Positions 36,653 to 48,947 of a DNA stretch of 64,000 nucleotides are shown here, piece after piece. The translations under genes and the position numbers were made by a program. The stretch is from Calliphora vicina (taxonomy: Eukaryota > Arthropoda > Insecta > Diptera > Calliphoridae), in the NCBI RefSeq assembly GCF_958450345.1, contig NC_088784.1, positions 57,716,247 to 57,780,246 of the forward strand, given 5' to 3'. Positions within the stretch are counted from its first letter, which is position 1; every line of letters starts with the position of its first letter. The notes under the pieces were generated by a model. That model did not search any database. It was not told the origin of the DNA and was given only the letters and a program-made list of their open reading frames with translations.

Positions 36653-37272
36653 TCTGTAGCTCGTTTCTGTATTTCTCGCATCGGAAAACTTCTCACATGA
36701 AGTGTGAAACAAAAAATTCCATCGTTTCTCGATGTGCGAAAAAAAGTGTTTCTGTATTTGAATGCGAAAACAGTGAAAGACTAAAAAATTTAAAATGCCA
36801 AAATATAACAATTGTGTTTTATTGATTGTCATCATTTGAATATAAAACAAAAAGTATAGTGTGGCGCTTATAACTGCTGAATTTAAAAAAATAATTTTGA
36901 AATACATTTTTGTGTACTTGCATGTGTATATATAATTTTCTGCTGATTTGGGTTAAATATTTATACATACGAATTTAAAAATATCTATATTTTTTAAAAT
37001 TTAGTTTTTCTAACACCAATTTCAAATGTGACTTGTTTTGGCAGTTCTTGTGAGAAACTTTGCGCAAAATATTGTTACAGAAACACTTTTTCTCACATCC
37101 TCCCAATAATGGCTGGAAAATTGTTTAAATGACAGATAATTCTCGCAAACTCAAGATACAGAAACACTTGTGCGAGTAAAAACATATTTTGTTTCATTTT
37201 ACACTATTTTTGTTGCAATTCAATCGTTTCATGCGGAAAGTTTTTCGATTCGAGAAATACAGAAACGGGCTA
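36653..37272. mobile_element. TIR element family O, copy 2
   Basis: Left end GTAGCTCGTTTCTGTATTTC and right end the complement of GTAGCCCGTTTCTGTATTTC, with about 40 bp of inverted match. Non-coding. No clear target duplication. Confidence 0.65.
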
Positions 37273-38600
37273 CTGAAGTTTGAAAATGCATTTACAAGAG
37301 GCAAAATGTTTTTTTTTTAGTTTTTTGCAAACTAATCATACTAATCCATATTCGAAAAAAATATCATCAATTACCGAATAATGTTTATATTCCTAATATA
37401 TAAATTATTCTTCTCAGTGGGCTTATAACTATTTTGCGTAGTATGTTTTGAATTCATTCGAGTGTAGAGGACAGAGAAAGAAGTACTGTTCGAATACGAA
37501 TACCATGTTTATTACAATTATTATTTGATTTCATTTATATGGTTATAACAACTAAACGCAACCATTTAGGTATGATCGTGTAAAATGTGTATCTTTATTT
37601 ATGTGTATTTATATTATGAATTCTTATGAGCCATACATGAATACATGCAGCTATACATAAATACATATGTATTTATATAAATATTTTTGAATATAAATGT
37701 TTTACTGGAAGCGTACAATTTTAGTTTGTATTGCATTTCTTTAATTTCACATTCATTTTATAAGATTTCACGTACTTAAATATTAACACATCATTTTATT
37801 TTAATTTTGTTTCTTTTTGATTTTTATTATTATTTTTTAATTTTGTTTTTTTTTTTTATACATCTTGACCCAAAAAGGCAACCAGACTGAATTCGTATAC
37901 TAAAACGTTGCTTCGAAATAAACAAACTTCCACTCATACACGCACCCATAATCATTGAGAAATGAAATACAAAACAAAAGAAAATAATATAAAAAAAGAA
38001 TGAAAAACTCATAAAAGTCAAAATGAAAAAATAATAAAATTCTATGTACTTGTTGTACTTGCACCTGCAATAAACAGGGAGTCGTAAAATTTAAATAAAA
38101 CAAATGCAACGAAAGAAAAATTGTTGGAATGAATAAAACTAAAATAAGATCATCACCATCATTCATAAGACAAACAAGGAATAAATGTAAGTATAAAGTA
38201 CAAGTGTGTGTAACACGATCATTCAGAATAAACAGACTCGAATGTAGCGATTCTTGACATGTTACTCCATGGATGACAACATTAGAGGAGGGAAAGCGTA
38301 ATAAGCTGAACATGGTTATATGTATAATGTTTGAGTATTTACAACGCTTAACAGACAAATGTAGTATGACAATTAATTTTCCGAAACCTGAAAATAACTT
38401 ACAAATATGAATGATACATTAATATTTAGCATATGATACCTATTGCTTCCATATTTGTCTGGAAATGACTGATTTAGGATCACCAAGAAATTGTTTTAAA
38501 AAATCATGGAATTATGTACCGAATTATAAGATAAAAGTATGAAACCGCAAAAAAACGAATTAAATTGAAAATTATTGAAATTAAATTCACAACATGCAAT
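37273..38600. other. Single-copy-looking interval
   Basis: The 152-aa minus-strand frame at 37900-38358 is rich in Phe, Leu and Tyr from A-rich plus-strand DNA and lacks protein-like features. Transcribed non-coding DNA cannot be excluded. Confidence 0.25.
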
Positions 38601-38790
38601 TTTCAGTTCAATTGTATCAGATCGGTCCATAATTGACTACAGCTCCCATACTAGGTATAATCAGAGAAATTACGTAAATGCGCACAAATCTACAAAATTA
38701 AATTTGCACCAATTAAGTTTCTTATAATACCCTGTAAGAATTTAAATATTTTTTCAATAAACATGGAAAAATCGATATATGTATGTATAT

Positions 38791-39975
38791 TAGAGTGACA
38801 ATCAGTTGTATGGAAAAAATTGTTGTTCGGATTTTGAAGGGTGCTGGCAGGAATATTGTGACACTAGGTCTAGAAGTTAAGTGCTGAAAATCGGACAGCG
38901 ATTTCGGGACGCGCATCGAGGTCAAAGGTCAAAATATGAAAAATTTTACTATTTATATGAAATAAATGTGTGAAACTCCTTAACATTCTGCATTATATTA
39001 CAGAAATATACGTATAGTTTTATTTATATTAAGAAAATTACAGTAAAAAATATTTTTCATGTTTTGTAAATAACTAAATAATTACTTTTGCAATTGAATA
39101 TATGTATATGAATCGAAATGTGTAATGAGAAATAAATTACAAAAATTGGATGAAAAATGTTAATATTTTAATTTAATTGTACACTTGAACAAAAAATTTA
39201 GGGAAAAATTAACATATTTTAAGAAATATTAAAATAAAAGGTAATTTTTACTTAAAATATATGCGTATTTACTTGTGTATAATCGCAGGTATGACCCACA
39301 AAATTTAATTTTTTTAACGGCTGTTTTAAATCTTCATTTTCTATTTTTTTAAAAATTAAGTTAAACAAATTTCAGAATATGTGGAATATCACATTGGGAT
39401 TCATTGAGATTATAATAGGGAATAAAAATCTGAAAAACTATGTCAATACCTCTCACAATTTTTGCGAACCTTCGATTTAAATTTTGCGATTTTCGAGAAA
39501 AACTAAATTTTTGCCCAATTTCCCTACTGTTATGAACTTTAAGTAAAACCTATACAGAATCTTATAAGAAAGAAAATTCTTAATATGCTCTAAAATTTTT
39601 ACTAAAATGGAACAACGTTAACCCTTAAATCGTGAAGGTCAAAAGTAAAATTTTACAAAAAAATATACCTTAAGATCTAGAATTTATAATAACGCTACAA
39701 AAATGGAAGTTAAACCATAAGAACAGAAATTTGACTATGTTTTTCGTGATTTTAAAATATGAGGGTAATTTGGACCCCAACTCCTATTAAGGGTTAATTT
39801 CCATTTTTGTGTTATTGTAAATACTGGAATTTATGTTATCTTTAACTCAAGTTTCATCGGCCCAATAATATATAATATTTCGCTATCTTTCCATTAGAAA
39901 TTCCAAATTTTGAAAAATTTGTCCTTTCATCTTCACTCTTCAATGGTTAACGTTTTCCGATTTTAGTAAAATTAA
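38791..39975 (+). repeat. Foldback family C, copy with complete left arm and truncated right arm
   Basis: TAGAGTGACAATCAGTTGTA start as in 22198. It passes the central GTGATTTTAAAA hairpin near 39755 and stops at ATTTTAGTAAAATTAACAAG. Confidence 0.8.
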
Positions 39976-40095
39976 CAAGTGCTTTAATTACAAATAAATG
40001 GGACTCAAAGTACCTATTTTATTTGTTTTATAATATGTATGAAAATCATTATACACTATTTTATTTGAATCTTTTACAACATTTATATTATTAAA

Positions 40096-40709
40096 CAAGT
40101 AAGAAAGTATGGTCGGTCAAGCCCGACCATATAATACCCTACACTAAGTAAAAGAGCAAAAACATTTTTCTTTCAAAATGTGATTTTCAGAAGTGGGCCT
40201 TATATAGGAGCTATGACCAATTATGGACCGATCACGATCACGTTAAAGTGATTTTCGGAAGCGGGTCTATATGGGAGCTATGACTAATTATGGACTGATC
40301 GTAACAAAATTTGGTGACATGAATTTTGTATATATAAAACTTATTTGGAGCGAAATTTGTGGAGATACATATATAAATTAAACAATTATGACCTATAAAG
40401 TCCAATTTCGGAAGGACATTTGTATGGGGGCTAGGAGAAATAATGGACCGATTTCAGCCAGTTTCAACAGGCTTAGTCCAAATTTTATCGAAATATCTTC
40501 AAAATTGCGACCTGTATTTTGCGAACAAGGTTTACATGGACATCCAGTCAGCCAGCCAGACGCACGGACATCGTTTAATCGACTCAGAAAGTGATTCTAT
40601 AGTCGATCGGTATACTTTAAGATGGGTGTTAGACTAATATTTTTGGGCGTTACAAACATCTGCACAATCGTATTATACAGTCCCCACTATGGTGGTGCAG
40701 GGTATAAAC
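40096..40709 (-). repeat. DINE-like repeat, family A, full length
   Basis: Plus strand ACAAGTAAGAAAGTATGGTC, then the hairpin halves GGTCGG/CCGACC, to ACTATGGTGGTGCAGGGTAT. Both ends are intact. Confidence 0.85.
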
Positions 40710-40727
40710 ATTTTGTATATCAATATT

Positions 40728-40870
40728 AGGGTATTCAATCGATTAACCGTTAATCGGTTAACCGATTAATTTTGGACGGTTAACTGTTTGAATAATTTAA
40801 AATTGCCGATTTTCAAATACTAAATAAACCGATTAATTTGTGTCGATTAACCGATTAACCGAAATTCCTT
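40728..40870. repeat. End of an element with reiterated CGATTAACCGATTAA
   Basis: Starts ATTAGGGTATTCAATCG and repeats TTAACCGATTAA-type motifs in both orientations, as hAT subterminal regions do. The other end was not found. Confidence 0.45.
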
Positions 40871-42239
40871 TTTTTTGCACTTTCCGTTTCAACTCAAATA
40901 TAAATTTCAAATTAAAATTACATATTTTTTCGAACATCCAAGTAACATGTTTAGTGAGTATAACAAGTGACATATTTAAATTAGTACATGTATTTGAAAC
41001 TTTGTTTTTATTTACATGTATTAACTTTTTTTGAAACGAGTTTTTTATCAGAACTTATCGAAACTATTAAAAGTATTCAAAATCTAAAACAATTCAAAAA
41101 GTACTCCAATGGTATAATGAAGGATTTCATATGCTTAAAAAAACTAAAAAATAATTGAGATATTGAATATTCTTTATCATGCTTTCGATACAATCAGCGA
41201 TAGAGTTCTTTCGAAGTCAAGACTTATGAAATCTAAAGAAAAAAATCGTTTAAAAGTAAAACATTTAAATTATACTCTTGTTTTAAAAGATTATTTCAGA
41301 AGATCTCACTAAAACCCTAAAAAAAAAATTTAAGAAATTTGTGACCAAAATCAAAATTTGCCAATTATAAATTGTTGCCCACGCTAACAAGTGTTTATTA
41401 GTACCGAAATTTATTTTTTAATGTTTTGAAATTTTGTTCAAATTTTTATTTTGGAAATGCAATTTTATGACTTATAAATGGGTTATCGATGTCAAAAAAT
41501 GCTTATATTTTATTTTTAAATTAACTACAAAAACTATTTTGTATTGTTTTTTTAACATTAGTTTTTTTTTTAAATTTTTTTGAAAATATTGCTACTTTGA
41601 CGCGAAACACGTAATTTCAACTAAACGTTATCCGATTTCGCCAGACCTTGATTTCGCAAAAGTGCAAAATAAGGGCCACCCTAATTTATATATTTTACAT
41701 CATCTGTATGGGAGTCCATCCTCAATTTTAAAAATAGGTAAAGAATTGAAGGAAGCTTTTTTGCAAGACGTTCTAATGAATAACTCAAAACTCATAAATT
41801 TAGTTAGTGCATTAAAGCATAGTACGGGAACTGTTATTTAAAAATAAAATCTCTTAGTAGATACAACCCAGTATTTTGAAGAACCAGTATTTTAAGAAAG
41901 AGTAAGAAGAGAATTTATTTATGTTAATAAACTCTCTTTGGCTTGATGAATAAAGAGGGGGTTTTAACGATCTCTCCAAGAGTTGTATAATTTAAAAATG
42001 TTTGTTTACAAAAACAAGAAAAGCAGCAGCAGCAGAAACTAAATGTTTATGTTGCCAGAGATCGACCAGTTTTTTGCCATTAAAGCAACAGATAAATTTT
42101 GATGTTTTGTTTTTGTTTTAATTTAACAATTCGTTGTGTTGCCTTAGTCTTTAGTTTACTGTTTAAGATACAAAATCTTTACAATAAATGAACGGATAGA
42201 CGGATGAATGTATCGCATAGATGTGAATACACATTTGAA
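40871..42239. other. No gene recognised
   Basis: AT-rich interval between the element end above and the host-gene leader. Confidence 0.25.
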
Positions 42240-43922
42240 TGGAAAAAGAGTTTAGTGTTTAGTTTTTGCTTTTGAGTGGATGCAAAGAAAAGTCTGCTAA
42301 AGAAAATTATACGCGCGTTTCTTACGTACGTTACGGGCTTTTAAATTAAAACCGAATTTTAAATTAAAAGAAAAATTGCCAAAATTTATATTGGAAATTG
42401 CCGTTAGCTAAAAGTAATTGTAAAGCCAATTTATGAAGAAAAATAAGAGAAAATATTGTTGAAAAAAATCTAAAATAAAAAGTGCCTAAAAAAGAAAATA
42501 AATTTTCTTTAAATTTAATGTATTATCCATACGTAGTGGTGTTTGTGTTAAGTGTAACTGTGTTAGTGTTTTGCCAAACAGTTTGCGTGACGTTGCGAAA
42601 AAAGAAATATAGATCGTAGCTTTAAGAAGAACGGACGAGTCGATTTTCTTATTCTGCAATTTGGCTAAAAAAGTAGCCAATGTCCTCATCTTAGGCTGCT
42701 TAATAAGCAGCAGCCAGGTTCATTAAAGTGTCTTAACAAAAACAAAAAATATTGTGCACAAAAAAAATACAATAGCAAAAATAGTAAAAAATATTTTATA
42801 CTTACTTAGATACAAACTGGCATACGAATCTATGTAGTTAGTACATGTGACAACAACTACAACAACAGAAATAACAAAAAAAAAAAAAAGAAAAAAGTGC
42901 AACAGCCAACAGTGGCAATTGCGGCATCATAAACCAAACACTTTGAAGGTTTTTTATTCTTACTGGTTTTCAGTAGATTATTTTTGTTTTTGCTGCTGTT
43001 GCTGTCGACTTTTTAAGCCTGGTTTTAGTTTTATATTGTGCAATTTAAGCCGCAAGTGTTATCAACGTTCTTTTGGGCTTAAATTGATGTGTTTGGTTTT
43101 TTACTCTAAGTTTGTTTTAGCCTGTAATTAAAGTTTTAATCAATAATATGTATGGATGTATGTATGTTTAAAATGTAAATAAACAAAAAAGTTAATAGTA
43201 TAGATACAAATTTAACAGAAAATTTAAAAAAAATATGTCAATGTAAAACAACAAAAATACAACTTGATTTAAATCGATAATAAAAATCACATCAATTTAA
43301 AGCAATTAATTAAAGTTGGAAACCTCAAATGGTATAAACGATGTTAAAGAGTACATACGTCACTACTATACATCACATAATGTTAAAGAATTCAAGCAAA
43401 TAAACAAAAAAAATAATAAAAACATATAAAATGCTCTAAAATAGTTTCAGTAATTTTAAAAAAAAGTAAAAAACTTTTTTTTACTCTTATTACTAATAAG
43501 CCACATCAAATTGAGTTAAAAAGGCCATTAAATATATTTCAAGATAAAGACCGCAATAAAAACCAACCAAAACAAAATAAGAAAACAAATAAAATGAAAC
43601 GCGTTTAAGCCACAAAATAATTGTATTAAATGCCACACATATTCAACCACAAATATTCAGCAACAAAAAAAAATTATTTATAAATTACATAAAAAAGCGT
43701 TATAAATTAAATTCTTAAAAATAAAGTGCACCAAATAAAAATTTTATGAAAAAAAAAAATCCCTAAAAAAATAATTCAATAAATTGAAATTAAAAAAAGG
43801 CCTTTAAGCTTAAATTCACAGAAAAATATTAAGAAATCAAAAATTTTGCAAAAACTGCAATATTTTTTATGATTCCTTATTGAGCCAATAAAATAACAAA
43901 AAAATATTATTGTTCAACAAAT
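42240..43922 (+). other. Probable 5' leader and promoter region of the host gene
   Basis: About 1.7 kb without recognisable transposon pieces, A-rich on the plus strand, with CAGCAG and CAACAA runs near 42020-42080 and 42850-42910 and a CpG-containing patch near 42312-42345. This suits a long insect 5' UTR and first-exon region. The short reading frames here (42847-43131 +, 42486-42689 -) have no protein-like features. The transcription start was not determined. Confidence 0.35.
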
Positions 43923-43961
43923 ATGGATACTAACTTGCATCATCCTCCCGAATTAGAAAGG
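43923..43961 (+). CDS. First coding exon of a large host gene (possibly the prickle Pk isoform)
   Basis: ATG at 43923 opens 12 codons (MDTNLHHPPELE) plus 2 nt (AG), directly followed by the consensus donor GTAAGT at 43962. The 13th residue is split by the intron (phase 2). The exon follows a long single-copy A-rich leader free of the repeats seen elsewhere, as expected for a real 5' UTR. No second exon is recognisable downstream, so the first intron probably runs through serpins 2 and 3 and out of the window. From memory, the Drosophila serpin cluster Spn43A/nec lies at the prickle locus, and the Pk protein differs from Sple by a short unique N-terminus of about this length. The name is inferred from synteny only; the sequence was not compared. 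Confidence 0.55.
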
Positions 43962-44394
43962 TAAGTTTTGTGATTTTGTTTTTTTATTCTTTCAAAATAA
44001 AATTATTTGTATTATTGAACACTTCAAATTATATTTGGCAGTACAAGTTTTTTTTTTTTTTTTTTTGTTAATTCTGTTAAATTTGTCTAAAAATGTACAT
44101 GTGTGTTAATTATTGTCATTATAGAACAAACTAGAATGGAATTTTAATTAATAAATTAAATTAGCTAATAATTTTAATGCTTTTCACACCTTACTTTGTG
44201 AAAAGCATTAAAAAAAATAGTTAGCTATATCAAATATATAAGTAAAATTACCATATAAAAGTTTAAAAATTAACATTTATAAAAAAAAACAAAAGTTAAT
44301 AATATCTTAAGATTGAGCATGAATAAATTAAAATAAATAAAAAAAAATATCTTTAAATAAATTGTAAACAGCACCAATACAATTTATTTACATG

Positions 44395-45208
44395 CATAAA
44401 TAGGAAGTGTTGTCGAGTTAAAGTTTTGAGTTTGGAGAATTTACCTCTAGCACTTTTATTTACATTCATAAAAATTTGGCACGTAAAAAACATAAGGTAT
44501 ATATATCAGTGGATAGGGGATTTTGTCTATTTTTCAAAAATATATATAACTTTTAACAATTAAAAAATTTATGGAATACTTTTTTGAAAATACTTTATTG
44601 AGTTTTTGCAAAGATAAACATTTTTCAAATTGAAATTAAATTTTTATTTATGAATATTTTTTAATGAAATTTTAGAGTTATATAGAATTTTCTATTGAAA
44701 ATAGAAAACTGAAAATAATCAACAATCCCACAATTCCCAAAAAAGTATTGAAAAATCGCAAAAATGGGAATTTTTAATCTAAAATCGGTTACTATATTTT
44801 GATATCGAATATGAGATTTGAGAATTTTTGCCCTAAAGTTGAATTTTACATAAAAAAATATGCGTTTTTTAAATGGACCTGGTCCCCTTGGTATCCACAA
44901 TTTTTAATTTTTTTTTTTCATTTAAGATATTTGATGAAAAGTTAGATTTTCAAAAAGTATAAATTCCTTATACATCCTCTTAGAAATTTTTTGCGATAAC
45001 TTAAAAAGAAAAAAAAGTATTTTTTTCAAAAAATTAGCGAAATATCGGCTATTTAATTTCGATCGTTTTAAAAATGTAACATACCCGAGGTGTCCTAATT
45101 TGAGGCAACAATTCCTCTTTGTGCATGTGAAATTTCATTCAAATTGGACGTACCGTTTAGAAGTTACATATTTATTTCCCTCTATTTTTTTCTATACCAC
45201 TGTGGGCC
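44395..45208 (-). repeat. Repeat family D, copy 2
   Basis: Minus strand begins CACAGTGGTATAGAAAAAAA, then GAGGGAAATAAATATGTAAC, ACCTCGGGTATGTTACATTT and ATACCAAGGGGACCAGGTCC, in the order of 2692-3795. Confidence 0.7.
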
Positions 45209-45249
45209 GGCTATTTATAGACAATCCAAAGCTGACTTTCATATTTTAA

Positions 45250-45691
45250 CTCTTTGCGGTTGGGTGGTCTCTTTACTAACCACATTTTCTATACTGTAAA
45301 ACATAGTTTATTGGCATCTACTGCCATTTTGCTACACAATTATATTTTTTGAAGTTATTGTTTGGTTAGATAAATATATTAATTTGAAAATATTGTAAAA
45401 ATCTATTTTTTAAGAGACTTTTAAAAGAAAAATTTAGTTTTGCTTTTCTATTTCTGTTGTTTGGTCAGAAAATTTAGTCAACAATATTCCATTTCAAAAA
45501 AAATTTATACGAAAAAAAAATTTGTATCCTAGTTATGTTGAATGCCAACCGCCACAGTGGTTAGTAAACTAACCACTTCACTCCACAAAAAAACTTTTTT
45601 CTAACTTTTTATAATAAACTAATCTTGATTAAAGTAAAAATGCAATTGTTTTGATTTTAAACATATACACAAAAAAGCGTGGCTGAAAGAG
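45250..45691. mobile_element. piggyBac-like MITE with TTAA target
   Basis: CTCTTTGCGG at the left and CTGAAAGAG at the right are bracketed by TTAA at 45246-45249 and 45692-45695. Subterminal TTTACTAACCAC and GGTTAGTAAACTAACC motifs are mirrored. No transposase. Confidence 0.55.
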
Positions 45692-46329
45692 TTAAAGAGT
45701 AGTGTAAACGCAAAGAAGGTGAACCTATTTGAGTGTTGAAAATACGCAATTGCGTAAACTTGTTTGCAGTTATTTCCGTAACGATAGTTTAGCAGTCGTT
45801 ATGTATTTAAAAATTAGAAATTATAAAAATACAAAGTTTTTATTTCAATAAATGAGTTTTGGAAATCTTCAGCATTTTTTTTAATAACACCTGTGTCAGC
45901 TTATTTAGAATCTTTGTAAATTTTATTATAAATTAAAATCAGACCGAAAATTACTAAATTACTTTTATCGAAATGAGCTCATCATGAACTAATTCCAAAA
46001 TAAATTTATCATAAAATCAATAAAAATTAAGATTAAGTTTGTAGGATTTGTCACTTATTTGAATAAATATTTAAAAATATTTTTTTAATAAATTCATAAA
46101 TAGTAGGATTCATTTATAAAATACTGTGTAAAAACATCTCCAAATTTGGAAAATGGTGAAAACCCAATAAATGGTGTATGACATAAAACAAATTTTTTTT
46201 TTAAATTTTTAGCTTTTATTTTGAATCATTTGTACAATATTGTTAGCCCATATTTCTGACTACATATGGATTCCGAGCCAAAAGTACTGTTCATCTTTTG
46301 AGGCCAAGATCGAATTTCGGATACTCTGT

Positions 46330-46630
46330 TTCAAAGTGAAGCATATCCCAGAGAGAGTCAGATTTCTGCAGCCTATTGCTCTTACGAAATACAGAGCATT
46401 AGATTAGCGCCATGGATAATTGGCTTTGGTGTCGATTCGACTTGTTGACCGGGCTTCAATGTTTCGGGTTATTGCAATGGATCCTTTTTTCATGGAAAGT
46501 AATGGTTCGGTGCAAAAATGATTTTCTTTTATAGCGTTCAAACATAATTTGGGCTCGAATTCAATTCGTACCCTGGTATTAAAGAAAACATTCCGCATAT
46601 GATGCTTTGTTGGCACAAAATTCGACATTT
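46330..46630 (-). pseudogene. mariner transposase fossil
   Basis: Starts at 46628 with 'MSNFVPTKHHMRNV', a typical mariner N-terminus. After an internal deletion and a frame change it reads 'KPGQQVESTPKPIIHG' then 'LMLCIS', the central catalytic-domain motif. Stops follow. Confidence 0.75.
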
Positions 46631-47239
46631 TCTAAGCAAAAAAAAAACTTTGTTGTTTACAAGATAATGTTCAACAACTAAGTGACAGATATGTACCTTT
46701 CAAAATAAAACATAAGATTGCCGAAGGTTAATTAAACAGCAAATATACAATTCGAAAGGCCTCAGTTTCTTCTCTCTAAGCCGCTGGCAAAATTAAAATC
46801 AGTTTATATTCAACTGAGTTACTGACTTATGTTTGTGGATGTTTCCAACTAAAATAGTTTAATTCATCCTAAGATATGGTTTCTATCGTTTGTTCTGGGT
46901 GGAGAATTTGGTGAGCTGGATCAAAGGATAAAAACGTAATTATTTAAGGTTTTTACGATTTAGTTCATATTTCTCGCAAAGGAAACATGATAAAATGATA
47001 TCATCTGTAAGATCTTTGAATGGAGCTTTCAATGCTATTTAAATTCTATTTTATTAATTTCTATTCACAAAATCTGGATATAAATTTAAATCTAATAATG
47101 CCATTGAATTACTTCGAATAATCTAAACCGTAAAAAATGCCATACAATATAATTTTGCTACAAAAATATAACAGATTTTTTACTAACTGCTTGTCGCACG
47201 TTGCATTAAATCATTTTGCCATTAGCACAACAACACACA

Positions 47240-47415
47240 GAACTCACTCGAACATGTTGCAAATGTGGTTGCTGACAAACATACGATCAATCCGATCCGT
47301 GTTACCAAAATTAAGTCTCGCGTGTAAACATGGTAGAGACATCATGCTGTGAAAAGGGATACAAAAACTTAATATTTTATGAGACATTCATTTGGAAAAC
47401 ACGAGATCATTTACC
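47240..47415 (-). pseudogene. Relic of a serpin exon 3 (and edge of exon 2)
   Basis: Minus-strand sequence from 47346 downward follows a TTTCACAG acceptor like that of serpin 2. It reads STMFTR, then, after a frame change, RMFVSN, closely matching serpin 2 exon 3 (TTMFTR...RMFVSH) at the DNA level. Stops follow soon (TTAA near 47310, TGA near 47245), so it is dead. About 65 nt further upstream on this strand, around 47414, AAAAAG-GTAAAT resembles the exon 2 donor of serpin 2. No longer exon 2 remnant was recognised. It looks like a decayed tandem duplicate about 1.6 kb beyond the 3' end of serpin 2. Confidence 0.7.
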
Positions 47416-48130
47416 TTTTTTTTCTCTTCTACTTGTAGTTGATGTCGTTGTATGACAACATTTAAATTTTTATTAATAACTTTGTACTGTTCTTGCAGTT
47501 TTTGGTTCGAATAACAATATGTATATGGAAATAATACAAGAGCGATTCTTAATTGTGTTACACTTAATATTTTGTGACAAATCATCCAGACCATTATTCC
47601 GCTTAACATACAAGAAATCCGATATGAGAATTAACTATAAATTAAGATTTTAAAACACTTATCAAATTTGTATTTGGAAGATGTTTATAAAGAAATATTA
47701 ATACAAGGGAATTTAAATTAAGTATAAATGTGTATTTAAGTCGGCGATATATTGATGTAGACAATCTTTAAGCTAATTTTTCAGAGAAATTTGCAAAATT
47801 TAATTTACAATTAGTTTCTCCATCAAAAATATAAAAATCTACTTTTAATTTTTTTTATATTCGATCTTTCGATTTTCCATGCCATTTTAATGTAAAACAT
47901 ATAAGTTGCTAGAGACAAACGCATTTTATAAAATTTTTAGAAAAATAATTAAAAAAATTATTTTATTGACCATAAATCACAACGAATATATTTTACATCT
48001 GCAGAAATAATACTGTAAATGGAAATTTATGAAGAAATTTCCGAAATTTATGGGAAAATATTTAAAAAAACTATTCCCGGAAATTCTTGAGAAGAGTAAA
48101 ACAGCAACTCGAGGAGTACAAGTCAACTTA

Positions 48131-48258
48131 CAGCCCAATTATGAAAAAAAATTCCCCGGGAGTTTTTCCCTTTTCTTTTTTTTTAACATAGAATTTGAAT
48201 AGGGAAAATGAGAAAAGGGAAAAAAACTCCCGGGAATTTTTTTTTCATAATTGGGCTG
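48131..48258. mobile_element. Hairpin MITE with TTA target duplication (PIF/Harbinger type)
   Basis: CAGCCCAATTATGAAAAAAA and its complement flank a short loop. TTA is duplicated at 48128-48130 and 48259-48261. The 128 bp would fold into one long stem with a CCCGGGAG/CTCCCGGG segment. Confidence 0.75.
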
Positions 48259-48346
48259 TTAGTTATTAAAAATTCCTCCGACCTTTATATATTCATTTTA
48301 ATACAATTCTATTTTCACCTTTCACCTTAGATTCATAAATGCTTTG

Positions 48347-48599
48347 ATACACACAGAAAACTGATTCGTGATAGCAACCGAATTTGTTGCCAATCGAATG
48401 AGTCTACCTTAGTGACCGAATTTTACAGTTGTGACTACAAAATTTTAGAAGGGGAAACAAAAGTTTGGTTGCTTCAACCGAAATTCTTCATTATCAACTA
48501 ACTTTCCGTTGATAGAACCGAAAAATTCTATGTGTGCAACCGAATCATTCGATTGGCAACAAATTCGGTTGCTACTATGAATCTGTTTTCTCTGTGTAT
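48347..48599. mobile_element. MITE family K, longer copy
   Basis: ATACACACAGAAAACTGATTC at the left mirrors GAATCTGTTTTCTCTGTGTAT at the right. The inverted match continues (GCAACCGAATTTGTTGCCAA). Shares ends with the MITE in serpin 1 intron 2. Confidence 0.8.
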
Positions 48600-48910
48600 G
48601 AATTTTTGTCTAATTGGGGTAAAGTTTACCCATTCCCATCAGCTGTCAAACAATTTAATTTTCTTACAACATTTACCAAACTCCATTTCGAAACCTTAAA
48701 ATATGGACGGACATAGCCAGATTGTTTCAGAAGTTTATAGAGTATTTTGTGAGTCTACGATTAATATTTCGATGTATTTTGGTGGTGAGTGCAAAAACAA
48801 ACATTTTATTAAAATTTTCAAAAATTCACACAAATTTTCACTTCGATTACAGTTAATTGTCCATTAAAACAATTGTCTACCTTTCTTCAAACTATTTTAA
48901 TTTATACATG

Positions 48911-48916
48911 TTTATT
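48911..48916 (-). terminator. Poly(A) signal of serpin 2
   Basis: TTTATT on the plus strand reads AATAAA on the gene strand, about 32 nt after the stop codon. Confidence 0.55.
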
Positions 48917-48947
48917 TAATCAAATTTATCCAGCAAAATAAAAAAAC

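Noticed and set aside
37900..38358. 152-aa minus-strand reading frame
   Set aside because: Composition is dominated by Phe, Leu, Tyr and His from A-rich DNA on the other strand, with no recognisable domain, no initiation context and no splice partner.
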